Shown piece after piece: positions 7,448 to 15,886 of a stretch of 33,872 nt of DNA. A model generated the notes under the pieces. The model was given only the letters and a program-made list of their open reading frames with translations. It made no database searches and was not told where the DNA came from. A program made the translations under genes and the position numbers. Position 1 is the first letter of the stretch. Each line of letters starts with the position of its first letter. The DNA is from an uncultured Gammaproteobacteria bacterium (lineage in GTDB: Bacteria > Pseudomonadota > Gammaproteobacteria > GCA-2729495). The stretch spans positions 1-33,872 of the forward strand of contig CAMYJV010000060.1 in assembly GCA_947258805.1 (NCBI GenBank), in the 5' to 3' direction.

Positions 7448-9916
7448 ATGGCCGCTGGACACGACATGCAAAACACTGCACCCAGCCTGGAGGACGTGCT
7501 CCAGGTGCTGGAGCAATTCCTCGCGGGTCGCGTCCATATGGACTTTCTGCTGGCGTCGGTGTCGGAGATCCTGGCGCACGATGTCAAAGCGGCCCACGCC
7601 GTGCAGGAACGAATCGACCGGGCCCTGCGCGCCGACGAGCTCGTGGAATCGGTGTGGGAACGCATTAGCGCTGAACTCGATCACGCGCTGTCTGAAAATG
7701 CGCCGACGGATTGGTCGGAGGATCCTGGTGCGCCACCGCAGCCCGCAGACTCCTTGAGTGACACCGGGGTCTCTACAGCGCCGCAGGAGCCAGCGTCCGG
7801 CCCGCCGGTCCTGGAAGACCGCGTTGCCCCGGCAACCGCGACCGGGCAGGCAAACGTTACAGACATGCAACCCGGCACGCTGCTCAGCGACCGATACGTC
7901 ATCGTGTCCCGGGCGCACACCGGCGGCATGGGCGACGTCTATAAAGCACTGGATCGCACCAGGAAAGAGGCCGGCGATCCGGATCCGTGGGTGGCCATCA
8001 AGGTCATCGGCCAGGAGTTCGCCAGGCACCCGCAAGCGCTTGCGGTATTGGAGCGCGAAGCCAGGAACTGCCGCTCGCTGTCGCACGAGAACATCGTTCG
8101 GGTTTTCGATTTCGAGCGCGACGGCGACAGCTGCTTCATCACGATGGAATGGCTGGAGGGTGAATCCCTGGTTCAGTTCCTCGAACGTGCGCGGCAAAAG
8201 CCGCCGAACGTGAACCAGTTGAAGCGCATCATTCTCGGCCTCGGCGCCGCACTCGCCCACGCCCACGCCAAGGGCATTACTCACGCCGACGTCAAACCGG
8301 GCAATGTCTTCGTTACCCACAATGGCGAGGTGAAGCTCCTGGACTTCGGCGCGGCGCGTGACTCCGCCGGGCAGAACGGCGCGAGCCTCGAAGCCAGAAC
8401 GCCCGCTTACTCCAGCTGCGAAGTCCTGGAAGGCAACACCCCTTCGCCGAGCGATGACGTCTTCTCTTTCGCACTGGTGGTGTACCGCCTGCTCGCCGGG
8501 CACCGCGCGTTCGATCAGGACAATGCGCTGGACGCGGAAGCCTCCGGGCTCGTCCCGCAACGTGTGCCCAGCCTTGCTGACCAGGCCTGGCAGGCGCTAT
8601 TGCAAGGCCTGGCCTTCCGGCGTGCCGACCGCCCGCCCGATGTCGCCAGTTTCCTGGAAGCCTTTACCGCGCCGCCTCCGGCAACCAGCCAAACCGCGCC
8701 TGCGCCTGACGCGGACCACGTTGCAGCCGTTGCGAATCAGGCTTCCGCCGACGCAGGCGAAGCAACGGATGAGGCCGCCCTCGAGCCGGCAGCGGACATC
8801 GCGGCGAGCCAGACTGTGGAAGCCCCGCCGCCCGAAGCGCAGCCGGAGGCCTCGCCAGACAGCGACATTTTGGCGACGGGATCCCTGGAGCTCGACGACA
8901 CGGGTTCCGGCTGGGGCCGGCCTGCCTTGATCGCCGCGTCGGTTCTGGCCTGCGCGGGCGCAGCCTTATGGTTCTGGACGAGCGGCGCCGCACGCCCAGC
9001 GCCGGCGCAGCTGGAAGAACTGGCCCCAGTTGCGGCACGGGCAGAACGACGGGAAGACTCGATCTCGTTTGTGCTCATCGAACTCGGCGGGGAGCCGGAA
9101 GATGATTCCGGCGCGGGGGAAGCTGTCGCGATGGAGGAGTCTGTAGCGCTGGCGGCCGTCGAGTCTGGGCTGACGGATGATCCGCAGCCAGATGCCCAGC
9201 TTGCCTCAGTCGCCGCAGCGCCGGTCGTATCGCCGCCCGCGCGCGAGGCAGGCGAGACGGTTCAGATTGCCGTACCCGACGAAACACGCCCGGCCCGCGC
9301 CAAGCCGAAACCCCAACCCAAGGCCAAGCCGAAAGCCCAACCTAAGGCCAAGGCGCAGCCCAAACCCGCGCCGGTGCCTGAACGGGACGTCGCGGCACCT
9401 GCCGGTGCGACTCGTCAATCTGCCGGTTCGGTCGCAGAGACGGACGCCGCGAACCCTGCCCCGGCAGAACCCAGGCTGACGCGCCAGGCGCCCACACCAG
9501 CAAAACCCGATGCCGACAATACGGGCGAACTGCCAGAGCTGACTGCGTCCACCGGTCCCCCGGTACCGAAGCGGGCCAGCGTCGCGCCGGACGACTACGG
9601 CCCTTTGCCTGCGCCGGGTGAGAAAGCTCCGCCCGAAGTTGCGATGTCGGAACTCGACTTCGAACGCTTCGTGGAACCGCGCTATCCGCGCTCGCGGGCT
9701 GCGCGCAAGACCCGCGGCTGGGTGGAGGTGCTTTTCCAGGTGAACGCAGATGGGAAAACCAGCGACGTGCAAATCGTGGGTTCGTCCCCGCCCGAGGTCT
9801 TCGACGAAGCTGCTGTCAACGCGGTGTCGAAGTGGCGTTTCAAACCGCAAGTCGTTGACGGCGAGCCCGCGGCAGTTACCAGCATCGTGCGGCTGCGCTT
9901 CGAGCCGCAACGCTAA
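7448..9916 (+). CDS. Membrane Ser/Thr protein kinase fused to a TonB C-terminal domain
   Basis: This 822-residue protein has an unusual domain order. Residues 1-85 are helical and of unknown role. Residues ~150-410 are a Hanks-type kinase. The Gly loop is AHTGGMGDVYKA, Lys185 is in VAIK, and the catalytic loop is HADVKPGNV at 279-287. The Mg motif is D299-F-G. HRD is replaced by HAD, so this is a non-RD kinase that may not need activation-loop phosphorylation. A single membrane segment lies at ~492-512 (PALIAASVLACAGAALWFW). A long Ala/Pro-rich linker follows, with a Lys-Pro-Gln repeat at ~618-639. Residues ~735-822 form a TonB C-terminal domain (EPRYPRSRAARKTRGWVEV, AVNAVSKWRFKP). The predicted topology is a cytoplasmic kinase and periplasmic TonB domain. 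The ATG follows AGGA. The gene stands alone and its partners are unknown. Confidence 0.85.
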   Translation: MAAGHDMQNTAPSLEDVLQVLEQFLAGRVHMDFLLASVSEILAHDVKAAHAVQERIDRALRADELVESVWERISAELDHALSENAPTDWSEDPGAPPQPADSLSDTGVSTAPQEPASGPPVLEDRVAPATATGQANVTDMQPGTLLSDRYVIVSRAHTGGMGDVYKALDRTRKEAGDPDPWVAIKVIGQEFARHPQALAVLEREARNCRSLSHENIVRVFDFERDGDSCFITMEWLEGESLVQFLERARQKPPNVNQLKRIILGLGAALAHAHAKGITHADVKPGNVFVTHNGEVKLLDFGAARDSAGQNGASLEARTPAYSSCEVLEGNTPSPSDDVFSFALVVYRLLAGHRAFDQDNALDAEASGLVPQRVPSLADQAWQALLQGLAFRRADRPPDVASFLEAFTAPPPATSQTAPAPDADHVAAVANQASADAGEATDEAALEPAADIAASQTVEAPPPEAQPEASPDSDILATGSLELDDTGSGWGRPALIAASVLACAGAALWFWTSGAARPAPAQLEELAPVAARAERREDSISFVLIELGGEPEDDSGAGEAVAMEESVALAAVESGLTDDPQPDAQLASVAAAPVVSPPAREAGETVQIAVPDETRPARAKPKPQPKAKPKAQPKAKAQPKPAPVPERDVAAPAGATRQSAGSVAETDAANPAPAEPRLTRQAPTPAKPDADNTGELPELTASTGPPVPKRASVAPDDYGPLPAPGEKAPPEVAMSELDFERFVEPRYPRSRAARKTRGWVEVLFQVNADGKTSDVQIVGSSPPEVFDEAAVNAVSKWRFKPQVVDGEPAAVTSIVRLRFEPQR
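9299..9364 (+). repeat. Tandem 24-base coding repeat (Lys/Pro/Gln linker)
   Basis: Two near-identical 24-base units (9299-9322 and 9323-9346) and a partial third encode AKPKPQPK, AKPKAQPK and AKAQPK. The segment resembles the Lys-Pro spacer of classical TonB proteins, which spans the periplasm. It lies between the membrane segment and the TonB domain of the kinase fusion. Confidence 0.7.
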
Positions 9917-9925
9917 TCGGCGAAG

Positions 9926-10723
9926 TCAGTAGCCGAGTGGGCCAAATACGTCGCGCTTGCGGAAGAGGCTCATGAAAAACCGGCGCCTCACCTTGCTGCG
10001 TGTCAGCCAGCGCACCGCGCCACCATTCTTGTCCGTGTTCAACATGCCTTCCACCAGGTAAGGCGTCACGGTCTCTACGGTGTCGGCAAGAATGTTCAGT
10101 ATTTTCTTGCTCTTCTCCCAGCGCTCGCCTCGTTGCTCCGGGGGCGGGACCAGCAGATCCGTAACGACGATGCCCGGGCTCAGGTAGCACATCTTCACGG
10201 GTGTCCCTTTTAGTTCGAGGGCCAGGGCCTTCGTCAGGTAGACAAGGCCATACTTGGTGGTCCCGTAAGGTGCGACAGCCGGCCGGACCTGGCCGTTGCT
10301 GCCGAAGCCTTCCATGTTGAATATCCGGCCGCTGCCTTGCGCATACATGCCGGGGATCGCGACGCGGCAACAGTTCATCACGCCGAGCAGGTTGGTCCTG
10401 AGAGTCAGCGCGTAGTCTTCCGGCGGAATCGCGAAAAAGGGTGCCTTGACCCCGTCGCGACCGGCGTTGTTGACCCAGATATCCACCTGGCCCAGCTCCC
10501 GGGCCGCGCACGCCCAGAGGGCTTCTACGTCGGCGTACTCTCCCACGTCGCAGGCCTGGCCCACGATGCTGCGGTCCGGGTAGGCCTGGCGCAGTTCGTT
10601 GACTACCGTCTCCACCGCGTCAGGGCGCCGGCTCGATATCACGACATCGTGGCCACGCTGCAAAAACTCGCGGGCCATGCCACGGCCAATGCCTTTGGTG
10701 CTGCCGGTAATGACGATATTCAA
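9926..10723 (-). CDS. Short-chain dehydrogenase/reductase resembling chlorophyll b reductase (NYC1/NOL) type
   Basis: This 265-residue SDR has a Rossmann nucleotide motif at its very start (ITGSTKGIG), then NNAG, and an active-site YGTTK. Arginines after the second strand (SSRRPD) favour NADP(H). The segment FNMEGFGSNG before YGTTK resembles, from memory, the FNMDGAGSGG block of plant chlorophyll b reductases rather than the usual SDR serine. The substrate in this organism is unknown. No ATG fits the start; a TTG at 10723 with GGAGA 7 bases upstream places the N-terminus directly before the first strand. A longer open frame upstream has no SDR character. The gene is convergent with the kinase-TonB gene, 9 bases apart. 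Confidence 0.8.
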   Translation of the reverse strand: MNIVITGSTKGIGRGMAREFLQRGHDVVISSRRPDAVETVVNELRQAYPDRSIVGQACDVGEYADVEALWACAARELGQVDIWVNNAGRDGVKAPFFAIPPEDYALTLRTNLLGVMNCCRVAIPGMYAQGSGRIFNMEGFGSNGQVRPAVAPYGTTKYGLVYLTKALALELKGTPVKMCYLSPGIVVTDLLVPPPEQRGERWEKSKKILNILADTVETVTPYLVEGMLNTDKNGGAVRWLTRSKVRRRFFMSLFRKRDVFGPLGY

Positions 10724-10915
10724 TGGTTTTCTCCGAATCCGGCGAGTCGCCGCCGCTGCGCCCGGCCGGCGGGCGAAACGAGGTATTCTTGCATAAGGCC
10801 TCGCTCGGGACGGTGGAATCCGACGGTCTTCACCGGGCGAAAAGACGACTGGTCTGCACCGCGGCCAGATGGCTAACGACGGGCCACAACATTTGAACCC
10901 AGAGGGGAGTTGACC

Positions 10916-11221
10916 ATGACAACGGCACATCGATCGACCTGGCTGGCCGCGCCGCTTTGTCTCGGCCTTGCCTCTCTGGCCCTCGCCGGCGCGCACGAGG
11001 GCGGCGAGTCGGGCGGCGACGCCAAAGCGGGCGAGCAGAAAGCCGGCACATGCGCAGCCTGCCACATGCCGGCCGATTTCGCGGGCCTGAGCGAAGCGGA
11101 GATTGACGAAGCGATCAAGACCAAGGGGCCGGGCAACAAAGAGAAGCACCCACCCATCGGCGAACTCAGCGATCAGGACATTGCCGACCTGGCCGCCCAC
11201 TTCGCCGCGGCCTCAGACTGA
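10916..11221 (+). CDS. Small exported monoheme cytochrome c
   Basis: This 101-residue protein has a signal peptide (residues 1 to ~24, ending LASLALAGA) and one heme-binding CAACH motif. It ends in LSDQDIADLAAHFA, the C-terminal helix typical of class I cytochromes c. It should act as a periplasmic electron carrier. The only Met after CAACH directly follows it, so the usual distal Met ligand is not evident; a His in KEKHPP is a candidate instead. The ATG follows GAGGGGAG at a good distance; TTG two codons earlier is possible. In context it could serve the MtrCAB-like complex encoded ~1.5 kb downstream, but a HemN-like gene on the other strand lies between them. The 192-base gap upstream, back to the divergent SDR, holds nothing else I can support. 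Confidence 0.85.
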   Translation: MTTAHRSTWLAAPLCLGLASLALAGAHEGGESGGDAKAGEQKAGTCAACHMPADFAGLSEAEIDEAIKTKGPGNKEKHPPIGELSDQDIADLAAHFAAASD

Positions 11222-11257
11222 CTCCGTATATCCCGTTAGCACGCCTCGCAGCGGGAT

Positions 11258-11300
11258 GCCGCGAGCTCCCTGTGCTCGCGGCCACCGCTGCCGGTTTTTT
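11258..11300. terminator. Candidate terminator between convergent genes
   Basis: A perfect 9-base inverted repeat (GCCGCGAGC at 11258-11266 and GCTCGCGGC at 11274-11282, 7-base loop) lies between the cytochrome c stop and the end of the convergent radical SAM gene. A run of six T follows at 11295-11300. The T run is 12 bases after the stem, further than in a classical intrinsic terminator, so strength is uncertain. Confidence 0.45.
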
Positions 11301-11311
11301 CGCCTGACAGT

Positions 11312-12688
11312 TCAATGCTCCAGTGACTCCAGGCTTGCCGGGCCGGGCAAGCGTGGTCGCGTGCGAGCGCGCCATTGCTCGCGCATCTCCTCACGGAACC
11401 GGTTCACGCCCGTAAAGAATTCCCGCATCATCACGACCCAGTAATACATACCGCGGTCCGTCAGGTGCAATTCGTCGCTCGTCTCCCGCACCGCGCCCGC
11501 GAGCTTCAGGGCCATGACTTCCGGCCATAACTGTCGGTATGCGTCGTCGCCAAAGCGCTCTCGGGTGATGCCTTTATCCAGGCGCAAGCCGAACAGACGC
11601 ATCAACAAATGGTAGCGCAACTGCTCGCGCCGAGAGAGATTGCGGCTGCGGGTAACCCCCAGCCCGCCGGCGGCGATGCGGGCCTGGTACTCACGCAGGG
11701 AAAAGCTGTTGGCGGTCAGCCGGCCGTGCACGTAGCCGAATGCACCGCTGCCCGCACCGACGTAGTCTTCCTGGTCTACGACGTACTCATCCACCATGCC
11801 CGGTCCGCGTGAGAAGCACCAGGCCGAATTCGCCTGATAGGCCGGGCCCAGTCCGTCCGCGATCATGCGGTAGAACGTGTGTTCATTGTCGCCTTCGACA
11901 ATGCTCATTTCCCGACGCATCCGCTCGCGCGTCGACTCGGTAGCCATGAGCGGGTAAAAGGACACTTGGGTGGGGCACACCACGTCGCGCAGGATTCGCA
12001 GATCCGTCGCGAAACTAGCGGCCGTCTGCTCCGGCAGGTTGAAGATCAGGTCCACGTTCAGGGTTGGGAAAACGTCGCGCACGCGGGCCAGGCGTTCCAC
12101 GATCTGCGCCGCGGACCCGTAGGCCTGGTAACGACCCATACGCTCAAGCAGCGTATCGTCGAAACTCTGCACCCCCACGGACAAGCGCGTGACGCCGGCC
12201 GCCTGCAGCGCATCCACGACCGGCGGATTCAGGTGATTCGGGTTCGTCTCGACGGAAATATCGCCCACCGGAGAAAGTTCCCGCACCAACCGCAGCGTGG
12301 ACAACAGCTGCTCCGGCAGCACGGTGGGCGTGCCACCCCCCACATACACTTCGTGAAACTCGAAGCCCAGTTCCGCATAGCGAACGATCTCGGCTCGCAG
12401 CGCGTCAAAGTACGGGTTCGCAGTCCGTGCCTTGAACTGCACGCGGTGAAAGGAGCAGAAAGGGCACAGGTACTCGCAGAAAGGAATGTGGACGTACAGC
12501 AGGTAGCGACGGCCGGGCATCGGCCGCGGCGGGCCCGCGGGCATTTCGTCAAAATGCAGCGCAGGAGCCACGGCGCGTCGCAGTGCGTTGGCCAACAAGC
12601 GGGCAGCGACGGTCATCAGCTTGCCACATTCGCTGACCGGTTGCGGGAATTCCAATTCATAATACGTAGTTGCCGCAGTGCTCAGCAC
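11312..12688 (-). CDS. HemN/HemW-like radical SAM protein
   Basis: This 458-residue protein belongs to the coproporphyrinogen III oxidase-like radical SAM family. HIPFCEYLCPFCSF holds the CxxxCxxC that binds the 4Fe-4S cluster. EVYVGGGTPTVLP and VGVQSFDDTLLERMGR are family blocks. The family includes oxygen-independent coproporphyrinogen oxidase (HemN), the heme chaperone HemW and the anaerobic heme-degrading enzymes ChuW/HutW. Sequence alone does not decide among them. The C-terminus ends in an unusual Arg/aromatic-rich tail (YYWVVMMREFFTGVNRF). The start is uncertain: GTG at 12688 gives 458 residues and ATG at 12616 gives 434. The gene is divergent from the multiheme cytochrome operon, with only 62 bases between starts. 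A heme-related role supporting it is plausible inference. Confidence 0.8.
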   Translation of the reverse strand: MLSTAATTYYELEFPQPVSECGKLMTVAARLLANALRRAVAPALHFDEMPAGPPRPMPGRRYLLYVHIPFCEYLCPFCSFHRVQFKARTANPYFDALRAEIVRYAELGFEFHEVYVGGGTPTVLPEQLLSTLRLVRELSPVGDISVETNPNHLNPPVVDALQAAGVTRLSVGVQSFDDTLLERMGRYQAYGSAAQIVERLARVRDVFPTLNVDLIFNLPEQTAASFATDLRILRDVVCPTQVSFYPLMATESTRERMRREMSIVEGDNEHTFYRMIADGLGPAYQANSAWCFSRGPGMVDEYVVDQEDYVGAGSGAFGYVHGRLTANSFSLREYQARIAAGGLGVTRSRNLSRREQLRYHLLMRLFGLRLDKGITRERFGDDAYRQLWPEVMALKLAGAVRETSDELHLTDRGMYYWVVMMREFFTGVNRFREEMREQWRARTRPRLPGPASLESLEH

Positions 12689-12750
12689 CTTTGTATCCTG
12701 AGATCATCTCGCACGCTTGATAAGAAAGAAACTCGAAGAAGGGGGAGTCC

Positions 12751-14979
12751 ATGGGGCATACGGTCCTGACGTGGCGACGGCCAATGCTGATCGGCGTTGC
12801 AATGCTCACGCTTGGCGCGTGCAGCGGCGACGATGGTAATGACGGTGCACCGGGTCAGCCAGGACCGCCGGGGCCGGCGACAGCCGTCGATGCAGGAGAC
12901 GCCGCCGATATCGAAGCGACCATCGACGGCGTGACGATTGCCAGCCCGCCGGTGGTGAACTTCAGCCTGGCCGACGACAGCGGTGCCCCCGTGGTCGGTC
13001 TCCAGCCCAGTTCAATCAGCTTCTACATCGCCAGGCTGACACCGGGCACCAACGGCAACGCCAGCGCCTGGCAGAGTTACATTAATCGCGTCGAGAGCGC
13101 AGGCGCCGGGCCGTGGCCTGGCACCGAAGACCAGGTGCAAGCCACGTCGGAGAACGGCTCGAACGGCATGCTCGACGACAACGGCGACGGCAGCTACCAG
13201 TACACCTTCGCGACTGACATCGCCAACGTGCCAGGTGTTCCCTACAACCCGGACCTCACTCACCGAGTCAGTTTCGAGATTCGCGGCCTGGTGCCGGTGG
13301 TGAACCCGACCTACGACTTTCAGCCGTCTACCGGCAACACGACGGGGCTGTTCACCCGCGAGATCGTGAAGGACGCCACCTGTAACGTGTGCCACGACCA
13401 GCTGGCGCTGCATGGAAATGGCCGCTTCCCGGTCGACAACTGCGTGACCTGCCACAATCCCGGCTCCACGGATGCCCAGAGCACCAACACCGTGGACATG
13501 ACGCAGATGATTCACAAGATCCACTTCGGCGCGGAACTGCCCAGCGTGCAGGCCGGTGGCGAGTATGCGATCTGGGGCCGCGGGAATACCAAGCATGACT
13601 ACTCAGGTGTGATCTATCCGGGCGATATCCTGGACTGCCGCGGCTGTCACGATGAGAACGATCCGGAGACGCCGGACGCGGCGAACTGGTTCAACGTGCC
13701 CACCGTGGAAGCCTGCGGTTCCTGCCACGACGACGTGAACTTCGAAACCGGCGAGAACCATGCGACCGGGATCGCCGCAGGCAATGATCAGTGCACGGTC
13801 TGCCATGGCACCACAAGCCAGCTGCGTGCCGACCTGGTGCACGTGAACGCGGCCCGGGAGGCGGCCAAGGCCTTCCAGTACAACATCATCGACATACAGA
13901 ATACGGCACCGGGCGACACGCCCACCGTGCTGTTCTCGGTCACCGATCCAAGCAACGGGGACGAGCCGTACGACATCCAGAACGACGATCCCTTCACCAA
14001 CGGGCAAAGCAGCCTGAATCTCGACATTTCCTGGGACACGCTGGCGCTGAACAACCTGGGCAGCGACTCCGGCAGCGCCTCCGGGGCTCCGGCCCAGCCC
14101 ATCAGGATCGACGTCCTTGACGGAGGCTCCGCTGATGCGGACGGTGACGGTATTTTTGAGGCCACGGCCGCCGATCCGATACCACTGGGAACGGAAGGGT
14201 CCGGCATTGTCGCGATGGAAGGCCATCCCGGTGTCGACCTCAATGGCGACGGTAACGTCGGTTTTGATGAGCGCATACCTGCGACCGGCGCGTCGGACAC
14301 CTTCGGCATCACGGACGGCGTGCCGCAAGACCGGACGGAAATCGTGACCATCGAACAGTGCAACGCCTGCCACGTACCGCTGAGCCTGCACGGCAACAAC
14401 CGCACGGATAACATCGAGCTGTGCCTGGTCTGCCACACGTCGGACACCACTGACATCCGGCGCCGCGTGCAGGGTGGCGTGGACAGCTCCAACTCGCTGG
14501 ACGGCAAGGACGAAGAGACGGTCGAGTTCAAGACCATGATCCACGCCCTCCACGCCGGCGAGGAGCCATCGGGAATACGAACCAACGGTTACGTCGCCTA
14601 TGCCTTCGGTGGCAATCCGGCGGACTTCAGCGAGGTGGTATACCCCGGCAACCTCGCGAACTGCGAGGGCTGCCACAGGCCGGGCACCTACTACCCGGTG
14701 GGGGCGTCGGCACTGGCCGCGACCATCGATACCGGTATGGACATTGACAGTCCCTTCGACGATCTGAACATCACGCCGAATACCGCGGCCTGCTGGGGTT
14801 GTCACGACCGGCCCGAGGCGGTTGCGCACATGACACAGTTCGGTGGCGCCTTCGACGCCGTGCAGACGCCAGAAGGTACGTTAATATCCCAGTCCATGGG
14901 GACGGTGATCGAGACCTGTGACGTTTGCCACGGCCCGGGACGAAGTTCCGACGTAGGTGAGCTGCACGGCCTGCAGTGA
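12751..14979 (+). CDS. mtrC: OmcA/MtrC-family decaheme c-type cytochrome, outer-membrane lipoprotein
   Basis: This is a 742-residue surface cytochrome. A lipoprotein signal peptide ends at LGAC (Cys24), followed by a short collagen-like GAPGQPGPPGP spacer. Ten CxxCH motifs start at residues 211, 231, 296, 322, 348, 537, 558, 638, 681 and 723. They form two pentaheme clusters (211-352 and 537-727) separated by ~185 residues without hemes. This matches the domain plan of MtrC/OmcA, where beta domains alternate with pentaheme domains. In Shewanella this subunit passes electrons to extracellular Fe(III), Mn(IV) or electrodes. The ATG has GGGGGAG 4 bases upstream. It is first in a tight three-gene operon: its stop overlaps the start of the mtrA-like gene by 4 bases. 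The gene symbol is by family; the acceptor in this organism is not known. Confidence 0.9.
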   Translation: MGHTVLTWRRPMLIGVAMLTLGACSGDDGNDGAPGQPGPPGPATAVDAGDAADIEATIDGVTIASPPVVNFSLADDSGAPVVGLQPSSISFYIARLTPGTNGNASAWQSYINRVESAGAGPWPGTEDQVQATSENGSNGMLDDNGDGSYQYTFATDIANVPGVPYNPDLTHRVSFEIRGLVPVVNPTYDFQPSTGNTTGLFTREIVKDATCNVCHDQLALHGNGRFPVDNCVTCHNPGSTDAQSTNTVDMTQMIHKIHFGAELPSVQAGGEYAIWGRGNTKHDYSGVIYPGDILDCRGCHDENDPETPDAANWFNVPTVEACGSCHDDVNFETGENHATGIAAGNDQCTVCHGTTSQLRADLVHVNAAREAAKAFQYNIIDIQNTAPGDTPTVLFSVTDPSNGDEPYDIQNDDPFTNGQSSLNLDISWDTLALNNLGSDSGSASGAPAQPIRIDVLDGGSADADGDGIFEATAADPIPLGTEGSGIVAMEGHPGVDLNGDGNVGFDERIPATGASDTFGITDGVPQDRTEIVTIEQCNACHVPLSLHGNNRTDNIELCLVCHTSDTTDIRRRVQGGVDSSNSLDGKDEETVEFKTMIHALHAGEEPSGIRTNGYVAYAFGGNPADFSEVVYPGNLANCEGCHRPGTYYPVGASALAATIDTGMDIDSPFDDLNITPNTAACWGCHDRPEAVAHMTQFGGAFDAVQTPEGTLISQSMGTVIETCDVCHGPGRSSDVGELHGLQ

Positions 14980-15884
14980 CACGCGCGTCGGTCATTCTGC
15001 TGGTTCTGGCCACGGTCTTCACGGCCCGCGTCGGCTGGCCGCAGGATGACAGCGCCGAGCCGCAATTGAGTGAGCCCGGCGCCGACCTCTGCATCGGCTG
15101 CCACCGCATTCCCAAGGTGCTGAGCGTCTTTTCCAGTGCACACGGTGAGCGGAACGACGCCCGCACACCCTTCGCCCAGCTGGAATGCGAAAGCTGTCAC
15201 GGCCCCCGGGGTCGCCACCCAATCGACGGCCGGGCGTCGATTATCACTTTCGGGGATGGCGCCCTGACGCCCGTGGCGGAGCAGAACGCGGTTTGCCTCG
15301 GCTGCCACGAAGGGCGCATGGGTAACGACTGGCACGCCGGCGAGCACGCCGCCCAGGACATCAGTTGCGCTTCTTGCCACGAGCCGATGGCAGCAAAGGA
15401 CCCGATGCTGGTGAGCGGCTCCCAGGCGGAGGTTTGCTTCAACTGTCACCAGCGCCAGCGCGGCCAGGTGCAAAAGCCCTACGCGCATCCCGTGCGCTTT
15501 GGCCGCATGGACTGCAGCAGCTGCCATACCCCCCACGGTTCGGCCACCGAAGCGTCACTCCGCCGGCCGACCCTGAACGAGACCTGCTACGAGTGCCACG
15601 CGGAAAAACGCGGTCCCTTCGCCTTCGAACATCAACCCGTAACCGAGGACTGCACCCTGTGCCATTCGCCGCACGGGTCCAATCACCCGGCGATGCTGAC
15701 CCGCCGCCCGCCGTTGCTGTGCCAGCAGTGTCATTCCCAGGCCGGGCATCCGAGCCGTAGCCTGAACTCGTCCGGCCTGCCCAGCGGTTCGCCGTCCGGC
15801 TTCCTGCTGGGCGGCAGCTGCCAGAACTGCCACGCACAGGTGCACGGGTCCAATCATCCGTCGGGCATCACGCGGATGCGTTAG
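14976..15884 (+). CDS. mtrA: MtrA/DmsE/PioA-family periplasmic decaheme cytochrome c
   Basis: This 302-residue cytochrome has a short signal peptide (residues 1 to ~22) and ten CxxCH motifs spread evenly from residue 39 to 286. Repeated blocks such as CSSCHTPHGS and CTLCHSPHGS are typical of the MtrA/DmsE family. In the Mtr complex this wire-like protein sits inside the MtrB barrel and carries electrons from periplasmic donors to MtrC. The start is GTG, overlapping the preceding stop in a GTGA arrangement, so translation is likely coupled. The next gene begins 2 bases after its stop. At 302 residues it is close to Shewanella MtrA in length. Homologues also serve Fe(II) oxidation (PioA/MtoA), so the direction of electron flow is open. 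Confidence 0.9.
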   Translation: MTRASVILLVLATVFTARVGWPQDDSAEPQLSEPGADLCIGCHRIPKVLSVFSSAHGERNDARTPFAQLECESCHGPRGRHPIDGRASIITFGDGALTPVAEQNAVCLGCHEGRMGNDWHAGEHAAQDISCASCHEPMAAKDPMLVSGSQAEVCFNCHQRQRGQVQKPYAHPVRFGRMDCSSCHTPHGSATEASLRRPTLNETCYECHAEKRGPFAFEHQPVTEDCTLCHSPHGSNHPAMLTRRPPLLCQQCHSQAGHPSRSLNSSGLPSGSPSGFLLGGSCQNCHAQVHGSNHPSGITRMR

Positions 15885-15886
15885 GT

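Noticed and set aside
12717..12730. Possible FNR box (TTGAT) between the radical SAM gene and mtrC
   Set aside because: Only one half-site matches; the second half reads AAGAA instead of ATCAA.
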